From: Clostridium lundense DSM 17049
GTDB taxonomy: Bacteria; Bacillota; Clostridia; Clostridiales; Clostridiaceae
NCBI RefSeq assembly: GCF_000619945.1
Contig: NZ_JHVC01000013.1
Location: forward strand, 1-64,000
DNA length: 64,000 nt
Direction: 5' to 3'
Part shown: in pieces, positions 8,219 to 17,201 of the stretch
Layout of the letters: each line of letters opens with the position of its first letter
Numbering within the stretch: the stretch's first letter is position 1
Position numbers and translations under genes: made by a program
The notes under the pieces: generated by a model
What the model was told of the DNA's origin: nothing
The model's input: only the letters and a program-made list of their open reading frames with translations
Database searches by the model: none

Positions 8219-9523
8219 TTATTCTTCATTGTCATACCTTTCTAGATACCATTTTTTATTACTAATAATTTTCCTTATAGCATATATAAAATAATCTATT
8301 TCCTGATAGGTGTTGTATAGTCCAAAACTTACTCTTACCATTCCAGGTCTTCTTCCACCCTGTTTTGCTATTTTGACGCTTTCTTCAAAAGGAACATTCA
8401 AAAGTTTTTGTATATATGGCTGAGCACAGAAACAACCACTTCTTACTCCAATACCAAATTCACTAGATAATATTTTTGAAAGAGTTTCATGATATATTCC
8501 ATCAATATTAAAAGGAATTATAGATACACTATTGTTGCAGGTAGAGCAAAATAATTTTACATCTTTAATATTTTTAAGATAATATAAGGCATAGTTAATT
8601 AGTTTTTTTTCATATTTTTCAACATTGTCCATATCCAAATTTTTCAGAGTTCTTATTGCAGACGATAATGCTACAACTCCAAGTAGATTAGGAGTACCTG
8701 CTTCATCTTTTTCAGGAGTATCATGCCATTTTATAAATTCATGAGTTACTACATCCACTGTTCCTCCACCCTGATAATCAGGATCAATTGAATTTAATTC
8801 TTCCTTTGGCCCTATAAGCACTCCTATTCCAAATGGGGCATACATTTTATGAGCAGAGAAAGCTAGATAATCTATATGCTCCAATGGATCCTGTCTTTTT
8901 ATATCTACGGGGGCATGTGGAACAAGTTGAGCTCCATCAACCAATATTTTTGCACCATATCCATGAACAATTTTAGCTATTTCATATATTGGATTTTTAT
9001 ATCCTGTAACATTAGATGCTCCAGTTATTGTTACAAGCTTTACTTTATCCTTATACATTTTTAGTTTATCTTCTAAATCATCTATTAATAACTTTCCACG
9101 GCTATCTACCTTAACATACTCTATATTAAATTTTCTCCATGGAAGATCATTGGAATGGTGTTCCATTTCTGTAGATATAATAATACCATCTTTATATTTT
9201 TCATATAGCATATTGGAAAGTTTATTTATAGCCTCCGTAGTATTCTTTACAAATATAACCGTATCTTTATTTAAATCTGCATGAACAAGATTTGCTACCC
9301 ATTTCCTCCCATTTTCATAAGCTTTTGTGGAAAGCTGTGACTTGTATCCCCTACCTCTGTGTATGGATGAGTAATATGGTAAAAATGTCTCTAAATCTTC
9401 CACAAGGCTCTTAAAAGGTGGAGTGGTGGCAGCATTATCAAAATTAACATATCTTACATATCTACCATTTGCTAAAGGTACTAATGTGTTAGTACCAACT
9501 ATTAAGTTCCTATAATTTATCAT
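8219..9523 (-). CDS. Cysteine desulfurase-like aminotransferase class V
   Basis: A PLP enzyme of the SufS/CsdA-like group II family, about 434 residues. It shows the N-terminal VNFDNAATTP, the TTEAIN phosphate-binding loop, EMEHHSN, the DGAQLVPHAP Asp/Gln pair, the PLP lysine in AFSAHKMYAP, and an active-site Cys region RSGCFCAQPY. It is expected to convert cysteine to alanine plus persulfide, but no sufBCD partner genes are adjacent, so its acceptor is unknown; selenocysteine lyase-like roles are also possible. An in-frame GTG three codons upstream directly abuts the AGGAG sequence, so the ATG at 9523 is the better start. Confidence 0.85.
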   Translation of the reverse strand: MINYRNLIVGTNTLVPLANGRYVRYVNFDNAATTPPFKSLVEDLETFLPYYSSIHRGRGYKSQLSTKAYENGRKWVANLVHADLNKDTVIFVKNTTEAINKLSNMLYEKYKDGIIISTEMEHHSNDLPWRKFNIEYVKVDSRGKLLIDDLEDKLKMYKDKVKLVTITGASNVTGYKNPIYEIAKIVHGYGAKILVDGAQLVPHAPVDIKRQDPLEHIDYLAFSAHKMYAPFGIGVLIGPKEELNSIDPDYQGGGTVDVVTHEFIKWHDTPEKDEAGTPNLLGVVALSSAIRTLKNLDMDNVEKYEKKLINYALYYLKNIKDVKLFCSTCNNSVSIIPFNIDGIYHETLSKILSSEFGIGVRSGCFCAQPYIQKLLNVPFEESVKIAKQGGRRPGMVRVSFGLYNTYQEIDYFIYAIRKIISNKKWYLERYDNEE

Positions 9524-9675
9524 AGTTACCACTCCTAAATTTACTCTTTATATATAATATGAAAAAGCATAAAAAGTAACCAATTATTAAAATTATATTT
9601 TTATAATTTTAAAGTTTATATTTTCTTCATATAAGTTTATAATATATATGTAAAATAAGGATTTGAGGTGATATT

Positions 9676-10839
9676 ATGTTAAACTTTAACTATTCCATAC
9701 CTACTGAAATTTATTTTGGTAAAGACCAAATTAAAAAATTATCTTCTTGTGTAAAAAAATTTGGTAATACTGTACTTTTAGCCTATGGCGGAGGAAGTAT
9801 TAAAAAAAATGGTATCTATGATGAAATTATTAACATATTTAATTCACAGAACATAAAATATGTAGAATTAAGCGGAATAGAACCAAACCCAAGAGTAACC
9901 AGTGTTATAAAAGGCGTTAACCTTTGTAAAGAACATAATGTAGATTTAATTTTAGCTGTTGGTGGAGGTAGTGTTATAGACTGCTGTAAAGCTATTGCTG
10001 GCGGAGTTTTTTATGAAGGAAATCCTTGGGACTTTTGTCTACGTAAAGCTGTAATAAAAAAAGCTGTTCCTATTGGAACTATACTAACTTTATCTGCTAC
10101 AGGATCTGAGATGAATGGAAATGCTGTTATCACTAATTGGGATACTCAAGAAAAACTCTCTTTTGGTAGCCCTTATGTTAAACCTAAGTTTTCTATACTA
10201 GATCCAACCTATACAATGACTTTACCCGAAAAACAAACTGCCGCTGGTACTGCTGATATAATGAGCCATGTATTTGAACAATATTTTTCAAATACTGAAG
10301 AAACTTATATAACAGACAGAATTTCTGAAGGAATTTTAAAAACTTGTATACATTATGCTCCAATTGTCATTAAAGAACCTGAAAATTATGATGCCCGCGC
10401 AAATTTAATGTGGTCTTCTTCTTTAGCATTAAATGAGCTTATATCCTATGGTAAAGTAACAGACTGGGCAACTCATGCTATGGAACATGAATTAAGCGCT
10501 ATATTTGATATAACACATGGTGTTGGACTTGCTATTCTTACCCCTCACTGGATGGAATATGTACTTAGCCAAAGCAATGTTAATAAATTTGTAGACTATG
10601 CAAGATATGTTTGGGAAATACCAGAAATAGAAGATAAAATGTCTATGGCTAAATCTGCTATAGAAAAAACTAAAGAATTTTTCATATCTTTGGGAATTCC
10701 TTCTACTTTAAAAGAAGTGGGCATAACCGAAGATAAACTTGAAGAAATGGCAGAGAAAGCTGTAAAAAGAGGCGCTATAGGAAACTTTAAAAAGTTAGAA
10801 AAAGAAGATGTATTAAATATATTTAAAGCTTCATTTTAA
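9676..10839 (+). CDS. Iron-containing alcohol dehydrogenase (butanol dehydrogenase-like)
   Basis: A 387-residue group III alcohol dehydrogenase, closest in pattern to NAD(P)H-dependent butanol dehydrogenases (BdhA/YqhD type). It has the GGGS NAD-binding motif (AVGGGSVIDCCKAI), the TLSATGSEMN segment, and metal ligands in GTADIMSHVFEQYF and HAMEHELSAIFDITHG. It reduces aldehydes to alcohols in fermentation. Transcribed alone on the plus strand, divergent from the desulfurase-like gene, with TTTATAATA -10-like sequence and GAGGTG before the ATG. Substrate specificity cannot be read from sequence. Confidence 0.88.
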   Translation: MLNFNYSIPTEIYFGKDQIKKLSSCVKKFGNTVLLAYGGGSIKKNGIYDEIINIFNSQNIKYVELSGIEPNPRVTSVIKGVNLCKEHNVDLILAVGGGSVIDCCKAIAGGVFYEGNPWDFCLRKAVIKKAVPIGTILTLSATGSEMNGNAVITNWDTQEKLSFGSPYVKPKFSILDPTYTMTLPEKQTAAGTADIMSHVFEQYFSNTEETYITDRISEGILKTCIHYAPIVIKEPENYDARANLMWSSSLALNELISYGKVTDWATHAMEHELSAIFDITHGVGLAILTPHWMEYVLSQSNVNKFVDYARYVWEIPEIEDKMSMAKSAIEKTKEFFISLGIPSTLKEVGITEDKLEEMAEKAVKRGAIGNFKKLEKEDVLNIFKASF

Positions 10840-10844
10840 GAAAA

Positions 10845-10884
10845 AGGTCACTGTGTAACCATTATTCTGGTTGCATAGCGACCT
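10845..10884 (+). terminator. Terminator after the alcohol dehydrogenase gene
   Basis: A 16-nt imperfect stem (10845-10860 with 10869-10884, two G-U pairs) immediately after the plus-strand stop codon, followed by a T-rich stretch. It may serve both converging transcripts. Confidence 0.6.
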
Positions 10885-10947
10885 CCATTTCTTACTCTAT
10901 TATTAGTTCTTTTTCTTCCATAGTGCTTTTTATCTACTCCCTAAAAA

Positions 10948-11742
10948 TCAAATCAATTTTTCTGAAACAAATCTACTACTTAACTTTTTTAAAAGTATAT
11001 AGTCTATAATAAACACTGCGGTACCTATAGATATTAGTATGATATTAGTTAGTAAAAATAATCCTGTTGCTTGACCTACTATCAGTAAAATTACTGGAAC
11101 AACAATAAATCCACTAACTTGCTGTGCTTCTTGAAAACTTTTAGATTTTGCAGAAACAAGCACTGTAAAAGTAAGTCCTAATAAAGTTATCCCAGGCACA
11201 AGATAAAATATTAATATTAACCATTTTAAATTTGGAAAAATTAATTTGCTAAAATATAAAAACCCCCCTATATTTATTACAATTCCAAAAGCTAAAAATG
11301 ATATAACACTTACTATATATGAAGGAATAAAAACTCCTAAAAGCTTAGCTCTAAAAAGCTCTTCCATAGTAATAGGTGTATATAGTAGAGTTTCCAAAGT
11401 CTTATGCTCCTTCTCACCTACAAAACTACTAGCACCAATTATGCTTGAAGCCATTATAGGTATTAGAAGAAATAAGGAAGGAAACATATAGTCTACCCCT
11501 ACTGTAATTATCAATTGCTGTAAGCTTAACTTGCTATATTCCATAGGTAGTTTCTTTATTAAAGTATCCATTCCATTTATCATTTTCCCTCCCTGATATG
11601 AAAAATGTGTCCCTATAATCATTATTGTAGGTATTACTATGACAAATATCAAAGGAACAATGATCATTGGTATATAAATTTCTTTAGAAGCAGTTATCTC
11701 CTTTATATCTTTGTATATTACTGCTTTCTCTTTGCTATTCAA
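10948..11742 (-). CDS. ABC-2 type transporter permease
   Basis: About 264 residues with six predicted membrane helices, of the ABC-2/NatB-like family. The SFVGEKEHKTLETLLYTP segment is the characteristic first cytoplasmic motif after a helix pair in exporters of this group. It overlaps the end of its ATPase gene, so the pair forms a two-gene exporter. The open frame extends to a GTG (11751), but the GAGAGGTG ribosome site suits the TTG at 11742 better. Substrate unknown (Na+ or drug/peptide efflux are typical). Confidence 0.82.
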   Translation of the reverse strand: MNSKEKAVIYKDIKEITASKEIYIPMIIVPLIFVIVIPTIMIIGTHFSYQGGKMINGMDTLIKKLPMEYSKLSLQQLIITVGVDYMFPSLFLLIPIMASSIIGASSFVGEKEHKTLETLLYTPITMEELFRAKLLGVFIPSYIVSVISFLAFGIVINIGGFLYFSKLIFPNLKWLILIFYLVPGITLLGLTFTVLVSAKSKSFQEAQQVSGFIVVPVILLIVGQATGLFLLTNIILISIGTAVFIIDYILLKKLSSRFVSEKLI

Positions 11743-12643
11743 TTTTATCACCTCTCACATAACTAAAATATAGTTCCTCTAAACTACATCTTTTACTTTT
11801 TGCTTCAAATATCTGTCCACCCTGAGTTAAAATATTATATAAAATTTCTGAAATTTCTTCCTCTGAATTTATTTCTTTTCTATAACTGTCTTCATTTAAT
11901 TTGCTAAATCCCAAACTTTCTGATATATGTTTTCCTCTAACTACTAGGTGCTTTTTACTATTTTTACTTTCAGCTAATTCTTGAAAACTACCGAATCCTA
12001 ATATTTTTCCCTTATTTATAAATCCATATTCTGTACATATATCTTCTGCATATTTAAGTTGATGAGTACACATAAATACAGTTGTTCCATTTTCATAAGC
12101 CATATTTCTAATTAATTCTGTAACATTTTTTCCACTTTCCGGATCTAATCCTGATGTTGGTTCATCTAGAAACAACACTTTTGGATTATGAATTAAAGCT
12201 ATAGCAAGGCTTATTCTCTTTTTCATTCCTGTACTATACTCCTTTACTTTTTTATCTTTATGATCATATAATTGCAAACTTTTCAATAGATAATCTATTC
12301 TTTCCTTTAATTCTGTAGGATTAATTTCATGAAGTTTTCCAAAGAAAAATAAGTTCTCCTTTCCAGTGATATTTTCATAACATGCCGCTGTTTCTGTCAT
12401 AACTCCACATATTTTATGAATATCTATAGTATGATTTACTATATCTTTACCTAGTATTTCAGCTTTTCCTGCAGTAGGTGTTAGTACTCCGTTTAACATT
12501 CTTACAGTAGTTGTCTTCCCCGAACCATTGGGACCTAAAAATCCAATTATTGCTCCCTTCTCTATAGAAAAACTTATATTATCTACTACTTTATTTATAC
12601 CATCATAAGATTTACTTAAATTCTCCACTATAATTGCTTTCAT
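11735..12643 (-). CDS. ABC transporter ATP-binding protein (exporter type)
   Basis: A 302-residue ATPase with Walker A GPNGSGKT, signature YSTGMKKR, Walker B VLFLDEPTSGLDP and switch His in MCTHQ. The C-terminal 80 residues (from about LVVRGKHI) are an accessory domain seen in NatA/CcmA-type exporter ATPases. It is paired with the overlapping permease downstream. No regulator is adjacent, so the substrate cannot be deduced. Confidence 0.88.
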   Translation of the reverse strand: MKAIIVENLSKSYDGINKVVDNISFSIEKGAIIGFLGPNGSGKTTTVRMLNGVLTPTAGKAEILGKDIVNHTIDIHKICGVMTETAACYENITGKENLFFFGKLHEINPTELKERIDYLLKSLQLYDHKDKKVKEYSTGMKKRISLAIALIHNPKVLFLDEPTSGLDPESGKNVTELIRNMAYENGTTVFMCTHQLKYAEDICTEYGFINKGKILGFGSFQELAESKNSKKHLVVRGKHISESLGFSKLNEDSYRKEINSEEEISEILYNILTQGGQIFEAKSKRCSLEELYFSYVRGDKIE

Positions 12644-12696
12644 TTTACCACCCCTTGTTAATTAAACTAGACTTTTGGTAAAAAGTTCATTATAAA

Positions 12697-12734
12697 GTAA
12701 AAAAGATCTTATCCATTTTCAAGAACAAGATCTT
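12697..12734 (-). terminator. Terminator of the pyruvate-kinase-like gene
   Basis: AAGATCTT repeated at 12703-12710 and 12727-12734 (self-complementary halves), followed leftwards by TTTTTTAC. Confidence 0.7.
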
Positions 12735-12751
12735 ATAATGTTTTTATATCA

Positions 12752-13771
12752 CTATATGTATTTACCAATAACATCTTTTAAAGTTTTAACTACCAAAACA
12801 GGATTTTGTCCTATAGATACTTCTCCCGCTAACATAAAACCATCAACTTTATTTTGTATAAAGTTATATATATCATTTATTTCTGAAGCTGTTGGTATGG
12901 CATTTCTCCTCATGGAATCTAAAACATAAGTTCCTATTATAAAATCCTTTTTACTTTTTTTCATAATGCTTAATAGATCTTTTTGTATTTTGGGAAGTTC
13001 TAAAATATCTACTTCTGCTACTAAATCTCCTCTGCCTAACATTATTCCGTTACTTTCTCTAAGTATTTCTTTAAAATTTTCTATACCTTCCTTGCTTTCT
13101 ATCTTAGCCCAAATTTTGGGTATATTAAAATCTTTGTGTTTTTTTAGTCCTTTAATATAATTCTTTAACTCCATTATGTTTTCTGGATAACATGCATAAG
13201 ATAAACATATTATATCAACCCCATTTTCTATTCCCCACATAATATCATTTTTATCTTTTACAGTGAGTCCCATATTTCGTCTATCCATACCTGGTGCATT
13301 GACTCCCTTTTCAGCTCTTAAAATTCCTCCTCTTACTACGGAAGTTTTAATTATATCCTTTTCCCTATCTAATATTTTAAATTTCATAGTGGCATCCTTC
13401 ATCAAGATAGAGTTTGCAGAACTTAGTAAAGAAAAATCTCCTTCAAAACTTAAAGGAACCAATATGTAATCCCTTTGATAACTTTTGCTATATATTTTAT
13501 ATATTTCTTCACTGCAAAAATACACCCTATCCCTTGGCAAAACTTTTATTTCTTTTCTAAACAAATTACTAATTCTTATTTTATTTCCCTGCAAATCTTG
13601 CATTATAGATATATCTTTATGATTGTTTTTTATATAATTTATTAAAGATTTAGAAAGCTCATAATCTATATGCGAAAAATTAAATCTTACTACATTCATG
13701 CCATTTTCTATAAGTTCTTTTAAAATTTCAGTATTATTAATATTTGGTCCAACTGTACATAGTATTTTCAT
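12752..13771 (-). CDS. Pyruvate kinase-like protein lacking the C-terminal domain
   Basis: About 339 residues covering only the A (barrel) and B domains of pyruvate kinase; normal enzymes are about 470-585 residues. Catalytic features remain: CTVGPN, MNVVRFNFSH, QDLQGNKIR, the catalytic-type lysine in WAKIESKEG, and GRGDLVAEV where typical enzymes have ARGDLGVE. The 1-6 loop region TASEINDIYNF differs from the usual TRAEVSDVANA. It may be a divergent active kinase or a non-canonical relative; it also lacks the whole allosteric C-domain. Start chosen at the ATG 6 codons into the frame (MKILCTVG), which GGGGATGTGG precedes. Confidence 0.75.
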   Translation of the reverse strand: MKILCTVGPNINNTEILKELIENGMNVVRFNFSHIDYELSKSLINYIKNNHKDISIMQDLQGNKIRISNLFRKEIKVLPRDRVYFCSEEIYKIYSKSYQRDYILVPLSFEGDFSLLSSANSILMKDATMKFKILDREKDIIKTSVVRGGILRAEKGVNAPGMDRRNMGLTVKDKNDIMWGIENGVDIICLSYACYPENIMELKNYIKGLKKHKDFNIPKIWAKIESKEGIENFKEILRESNGIMLGRGDLVAEVDILELPKIQKDLLSIMKKSKKDFIIGTYVLDSMRRNAIPTASEINDIYNFIQNKVDGFMLAGEVSIGQNPVLVVKTLKDVIGKYI

Positions 13772-13881
13772 ATTGTTCCACATCCCCATTTAATATATTA
13801 TTTGCAAATAACCTAATTTTTCCTTTATATTAAATACCTTAATTATATATAATTAATATTTATATAACAACAATTTTTATG

Positions 13882-14045
13882 TTAGGCACATTAAAATAAA
13901 TAACAAGTCAATTATCGACGAATATTTTGTATCAGACAAGGAAGCAGGTTCCACTGCTAGTATAGCTATCAGTGGGTTCTGATGACGCAGTATGATGCAA
14001 AATAGACTAGCATACTGAGTTATTTATTTTTTAAATGTGCCTTAA
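13882..14045. mobile_element. MITE-like structured element (about 160 bp)
   Basis: Terminal inverted repeats: left TTAGGCACATT plus AAATAAATAAC (13882-13904), right GTTATTTATTTT plus AAATGTGCCTTAA (14019-14045). Nested inside are further pairs, ATTTTGTATCA with TGATGCAAAAT, ATCAGA with TCTGAT and CCACTG with CAGTGG, so the whole unit can fold into one long hairpin. It has no ORF. It abuts the 3' end of the next gene, whose stop codon lies in the right terminal repeat. Either a non-autonomous transposable element or a structured RNA. Confidence 0.6.
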
Positions 14046-15112
14046 GTTGTTATTTTTTCCTTCATTTTATATTTATATAAATTAGTAATTACAACCTTTA
14101 AAATAGAATATATAGGTATTACAGCAAAAGCCGCTATAGGGCCTCCTAACGCTACTGCTCCTATTACTAGAAATATATCTGTCAGTGGATGAATTTTCAT
14201 TGTATGCCCCATAATAGCGGGCACAACTACTCTTCCTTTTAATGTTTGCACTACTATAAATGTAACTCCTAGCTTTATCATCATATTTAATCCCATACTA
14301 AAAGCTATTATCCAAGGAATAATCATAGAAATAAAAAAACCTATAAATGGTATAAAAGCTAGTATAAAAGTAATAGATGCTAATAATAATGCATTAGGCA
14401 TTTTAATTATTTTATATCCTATAAATATCATAGTAGATAAAGATAATGCAACCTTACTTTGACCAATTACATAGTGAGACAAAACTTCATCACTTTGAAT
14501 TAATATTTTATTTAGTACATCCCTATACTTTTCAGGACATAGTTTTAATGCTCCTTCTTTAAAATTCTTTCCATCTTTAAAGAAGAAAAAAATAGTTACC
14601 AATAGTAATAATATTTTTGAAAATATGTCCATAACAAAATTTATTCCTTTAAAAATATTTCTTGCTAAATCCTGGATATAGTTATTTACAGTTCTTGTTA
14701 ATGTCCTATAAATATCATTTATATTTATGTATTTACCAATTTCATTTAATGCTCCATTTATATAAGACTTATTCTCCATTATTGCTGCAAATTCCTTAAT
14801 CAAACCATTTATTTGGTAGAGTAGGTATCTTCCAAAATAAGAAAATACTCCAGATAGAATAAAAATGCTTATAATTAAAGTTAATATAGCAGACACACTA
14901 GGTTTTAACCCTTTCCTTAAAAACACATCATTCAATGGCCTCATTATATAATAAAAAAATGTTGATATTATTAATGGTAATAAAAAAGATTTAAAAATTA
15001 TTTTTATAAGTTTTTGTATAAAATATACCCTACTAAAAAGAATCAACGCTAAAAAAGATAAATTAATGATTATTAAACTTTTAATTACTTTATTATAAGA
15101 TATAATTACCAA
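14042..15112 (-). CDS. AI-2E family transporter (PerM/YtvI-like)
   Basis: A 356-residue polytopic membrane protein of the AI-2E transporter (UPF0118/DUF20) family. It has two to three N-terminal helices, a long soluble segment with amphipathic helices (about 90-160), then five C-terminal helices with PNALLLASITFILAFIPFIG and HPLTDIFLVIGAVALGGPIAA, which are family hallmarks. Members include the AI-2 exporter TqsA and sporulation-linked YtvI; the substrate here is unknown. The first possible start is a TTG that directly abuts an AAAGGAG site, so the exact start is uncertain. The stop lies in the terminal repeat of the neighbouring element. Confidence 0.8.
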   Translation of the reverse strand: MVIISYNKVIKSLIIINLSFLALILFSRVYFIQKLIKIIFKSFLLPLIISTFFYYIMRPLNDVFLRKGLKPSVSAILTLIISIFILSGVFSYFGRYLLYQINGLIKEFAAIMENKSYINGALNEIGKYININDIYRTLTRTVNNYIQDLARNIFKGINFVMDIFSKILLLLVTIFFFFKDGKNFKEGALKLCPEKYRDVLNKILIQSDEVLSHYVIGQSKVALSLSTMIFIGYKIIKMPNALLLASITFILAFIPFIGFFISMIIPWIIAFSMGLNMMIKLGVTFIVVQTLKGRVVVPAIMGHTMKIHPLTDIFLVIGAVALGGPIAAFAVIPIYSILKVVITNLYKYKMKEKITT

Positions 15113-15167
15113 CTCCTTTATATCCTATTCAATCATTTGTATTTTAAGCATTATCTAGCTAATTATT

Positions 15168-15265
15168 CATAAACAGAGTTCTTGGTTTCAGAGAAAATTT
15201 TTCATTGCTGCTGAAACCTATTAACAGACTTCTTAGAAGTAGTTATCCTTTAGGGGAAATTGTTA
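15168..15265. repeat. Dispersed repeat element, degenerate copy 2
   Basis: Shares AAACAGAGTTCT, then a hairpin (GGTTTCAG with CTGAAACC), then GTTATCC (here twice) with the element at 4041-4157. Downstream to about 15330 there are weaker matches (GCTCTTTT, GGGAGTATTA) to the second hairpin of copy 1. No ORF. It occupies most of the gene-free stretch 15113-15333. Confidence 0.45.
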
Positions 15266-15334
15266 TCCATTGAAATATCTGCTCTTTTCTTCAACTTTGA
15301 AGATGATGGGAGTATTACATCAGATGAAAATTAA

Positions 15335-15361
15335 AGGAGCTTTTGTTTTATAAAAGCTCCT
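15335..15361 (-). terminator. Terminator of the 68-residue gene
   Basis: AGGAGCTTTT (15335-15344) pairs with AAAAGCTCCT (15352-15361) and is followed leftwards by TTTAATTTTC. Confidence 0.65.
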
Positions 15362-15392
15362 AAATTATATCTTTATTATCTTGTTATGTATA

Positions 15393-15599
15393 TTATCCAT
15401 TGTTTTGGTTACTCCCATTTGTTTTTTGACTTGCTTGACTCTGTTCTACCGCGGCTATAGTAACAATTATGCTTCCTACAGATGTAATTAAATTTCCTAA
15501 TATATTCAATTCATCTAATGTTTTATCTTCAGATATAGCTATTGCAATTATAGTAGCTAACATAGAAAGCTCAATGGAATCACAACTTAAGTCTGCCAT
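15393..15599 (-). CDS. Small conserved-type hypothetical protein (68 aa)
   Basis: 68 residues starting MADLSCDSIELSML, with two hydrophobic helices (about 10-22 and 32-50; NILGNLITSVGSIIVTIAA) and a polar Q/S/N-rich tail. AGAGGTGAT lies before the ATG, and it has its own terminator, so it is a real transcription unit. I recall similar short ELN-LGN-type proteins in clostridia but cannot assign a function. Not obviously secreted; it may associate with the membrane. Confidence 0.6.
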   Translation of the reverse strand: MADLSCDSIELSMLATIIAIAISEDKTLDELNILGNLITSVGSIIVTIAAVEQSQASQKTNGSNQNNG

Positions 15600-15722
15600 T
15601 ATATCACCTCTTTTAATCTATTATATTAAAAAGAAGTCTACTTTGTTCTTGTTAATTAATGAAAGTAATCTGATCATAACTTTTATCAAATACAAAAATC
15701 CCTATTAATTCTTAACATAAAA

Positions 15723-15741
15723 AAGGAGCCTGCGGCTCCTT
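15723..15741 (-). terminator. Terminator of the two-component operon
   Basis: AAGGAGCC (15723-15730) pairs with GGCTCCTT (15734-15741), followed leftwards by TTTTTT. It starts at the histidine kinase stop codon. Confidence 0.8.
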
Positions 15742-17201
15742 TACTTACATTCCTTAATAACAAACTTTATTCTTGCTCCTTCTTCCTCTCTATTTTCTAC
15801 ACTAATCCATCCATTATGTTTTTGTACTAAACTTTTTACTATATACATTCCAAGTCCTGAATGTCCTTTTTCTTTAGACCTAGAAACATCGCCCCTGTAA
15901 AATTTTTGAAATACATAAGGCAAATCTTTTTCTGAAAAACCTATTCCTTCATCTTCTACAGTAAATTCCATAATAGTATTATTTATTTTAGTATGCATAT
16001 ATACATTTTTTCCGTCCTTAGTATATCTTAAAGCATTGGATATTATATTATCTAAAATTTGTTCCAATCTTTGAGGGTCTACTAAAACTTCCTCTCTTGA
16101 CTCTCTTTTATCTTCAACGTTTAATATAAACTCTATATTCTTTTGTTTTGCTAAAATCATATAATCTTCATATTTATTTTCTAAGAACTCAACTATATCT
16201 ATACTTACTGGATTTAACATAAAATCTTGTCTCTCTATTTCTGAGGCTATATTCATATCACCAATTAATCTTCCCATTCGTTCAGTATTATATTTTATAG
16301 TCTGTAGATATTTTTCTAGCCTTTGAGGATTGTTTATACCACCTTCAAGAAGAACTTCTACATGTCCTTGGATTACTGTAATTGGAGTTTTTAAATCATG
16401 GGCTATTGCTTTTATTATTTCTTTTCTCTCCTCCTCCATTTTCCATTGACTATAAAGAGATTCTCTTAAAGCACTTTTCATATCTTCAAATGAAGATGTA
16501 AGCTTACCTAATTCATTATTGCTTTTATAACTAATATTAAAATCCAAATCTTTTTCCTTTATCTTATTAGACGCTTCTATTATTTCATTAATTGGAACCT
16601 GTATATTCTTAATAAGTTTTCTTGTGAAAATGGCAGTAAAAAAAATTATAAATATAAATGGTGAAAATAACAAAAAAATCTCCATGAATGCTACTAATGT
16701 TTTGTTCTTATCATCAATTACATTTGTTTTAATAGAATATTTAATTACTGCTACTCCCTTTAAATTCCCTTTGTCATCTGATATAGGTATATTTTTTTTA
16801 ACCGTAGCACCAAAAATACGTTTTGTATTATAATGCTCAATTTTATTAATTGAATTTAATAATTCCTTTTTTCCTTTAACAGGTTTCTCTTCTAAAGTTC
16901 CATATAAAATATTTCCTTCAATATCTAAAATTTGATATTGTATACCTTCCCTTGGTATTATTTTTTCTAGTTCTAATTTATTTTTTTTATCTAATAAATT
17001 TTCACCTTTATTATTTATGAATTCCTCAATTTTTGGTAATTTTTGCTCATAATAATTATCAAACCTTACAATAGGTTTTTCTCCCATATACATAACAAAT
17101 ACATATGATACTAATGCAACTACAGTTCCTATAATACTTAAAAAAATAATTAATATAAAAGTACTAATTACTTGTGTTTTTAAAGATGCTTTCTTAAACA
17201 T
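15741..17201 (-). CDS. Sensor histidine kinase
   Basis: About 486 residues. An N-terminal helix (about 10-35), an extracytoplasmic sensor of about 140 residues, a second helix (FLLFSPFIFIIFFTAIF), HAMP, then HisKA with AIAHDLKTPITVIQGH (phospho-His) and HATPase_c with N box LDNIISNALRYTKDG, G1 DEGIGF and G2 GHSGLGMYIVKSL. It phosphorylates the response regulator encoded just upstream and overlapping by about 22 bp. The start is placed at 17201, where GGGAGAAGG precedes ATG; a further-upstream ATG exists at 17216. Linked to an ABC transporter, it probably senses a peptide antibiotic or envelope stress. Confidence 0.9.
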   Translation of the reverse strand: MFKKASLKTQVISTFILIIFLSIIGTVVALVSYVFVMYMGEKPIVRFDNYYEQKLPKIEEFINNKGENLLDKKNKLELEKIIPREGIQYQILDIEGNILYGTLEEKPVKGKKELLNSINKIEHYNTKRIFGATVKKNIPISDDKGNLKGVAVIKYSIKTNVIDDKNKTLVAFMEIFLLFSPFIFIIFFTAIFTRKLIKNIQVPINEIIEASNKIKEKDLDFNISYKSNNELGKLTSSFEDMKSALRESLYSQWKMEEERKEIIKAIAHDLKTPITVIQGHVEVLLEGGINNPQRLEKYLQTIKYNTERMGRLIGDMNIASEIERQDFMLNPVSIDIVEFLENKYEDYMILAKQKNIEFILNVEDKRESREEVLVDPQRLEQILDNIISNALRYTKDGKNVYMHTKINNTIMEFTVEDEGIGFSEKDLPYVFQKFYRGDVSRSKEKGHSGLGMYIVKSLVQKHNGWISVENREEEGARIKFVIKECK

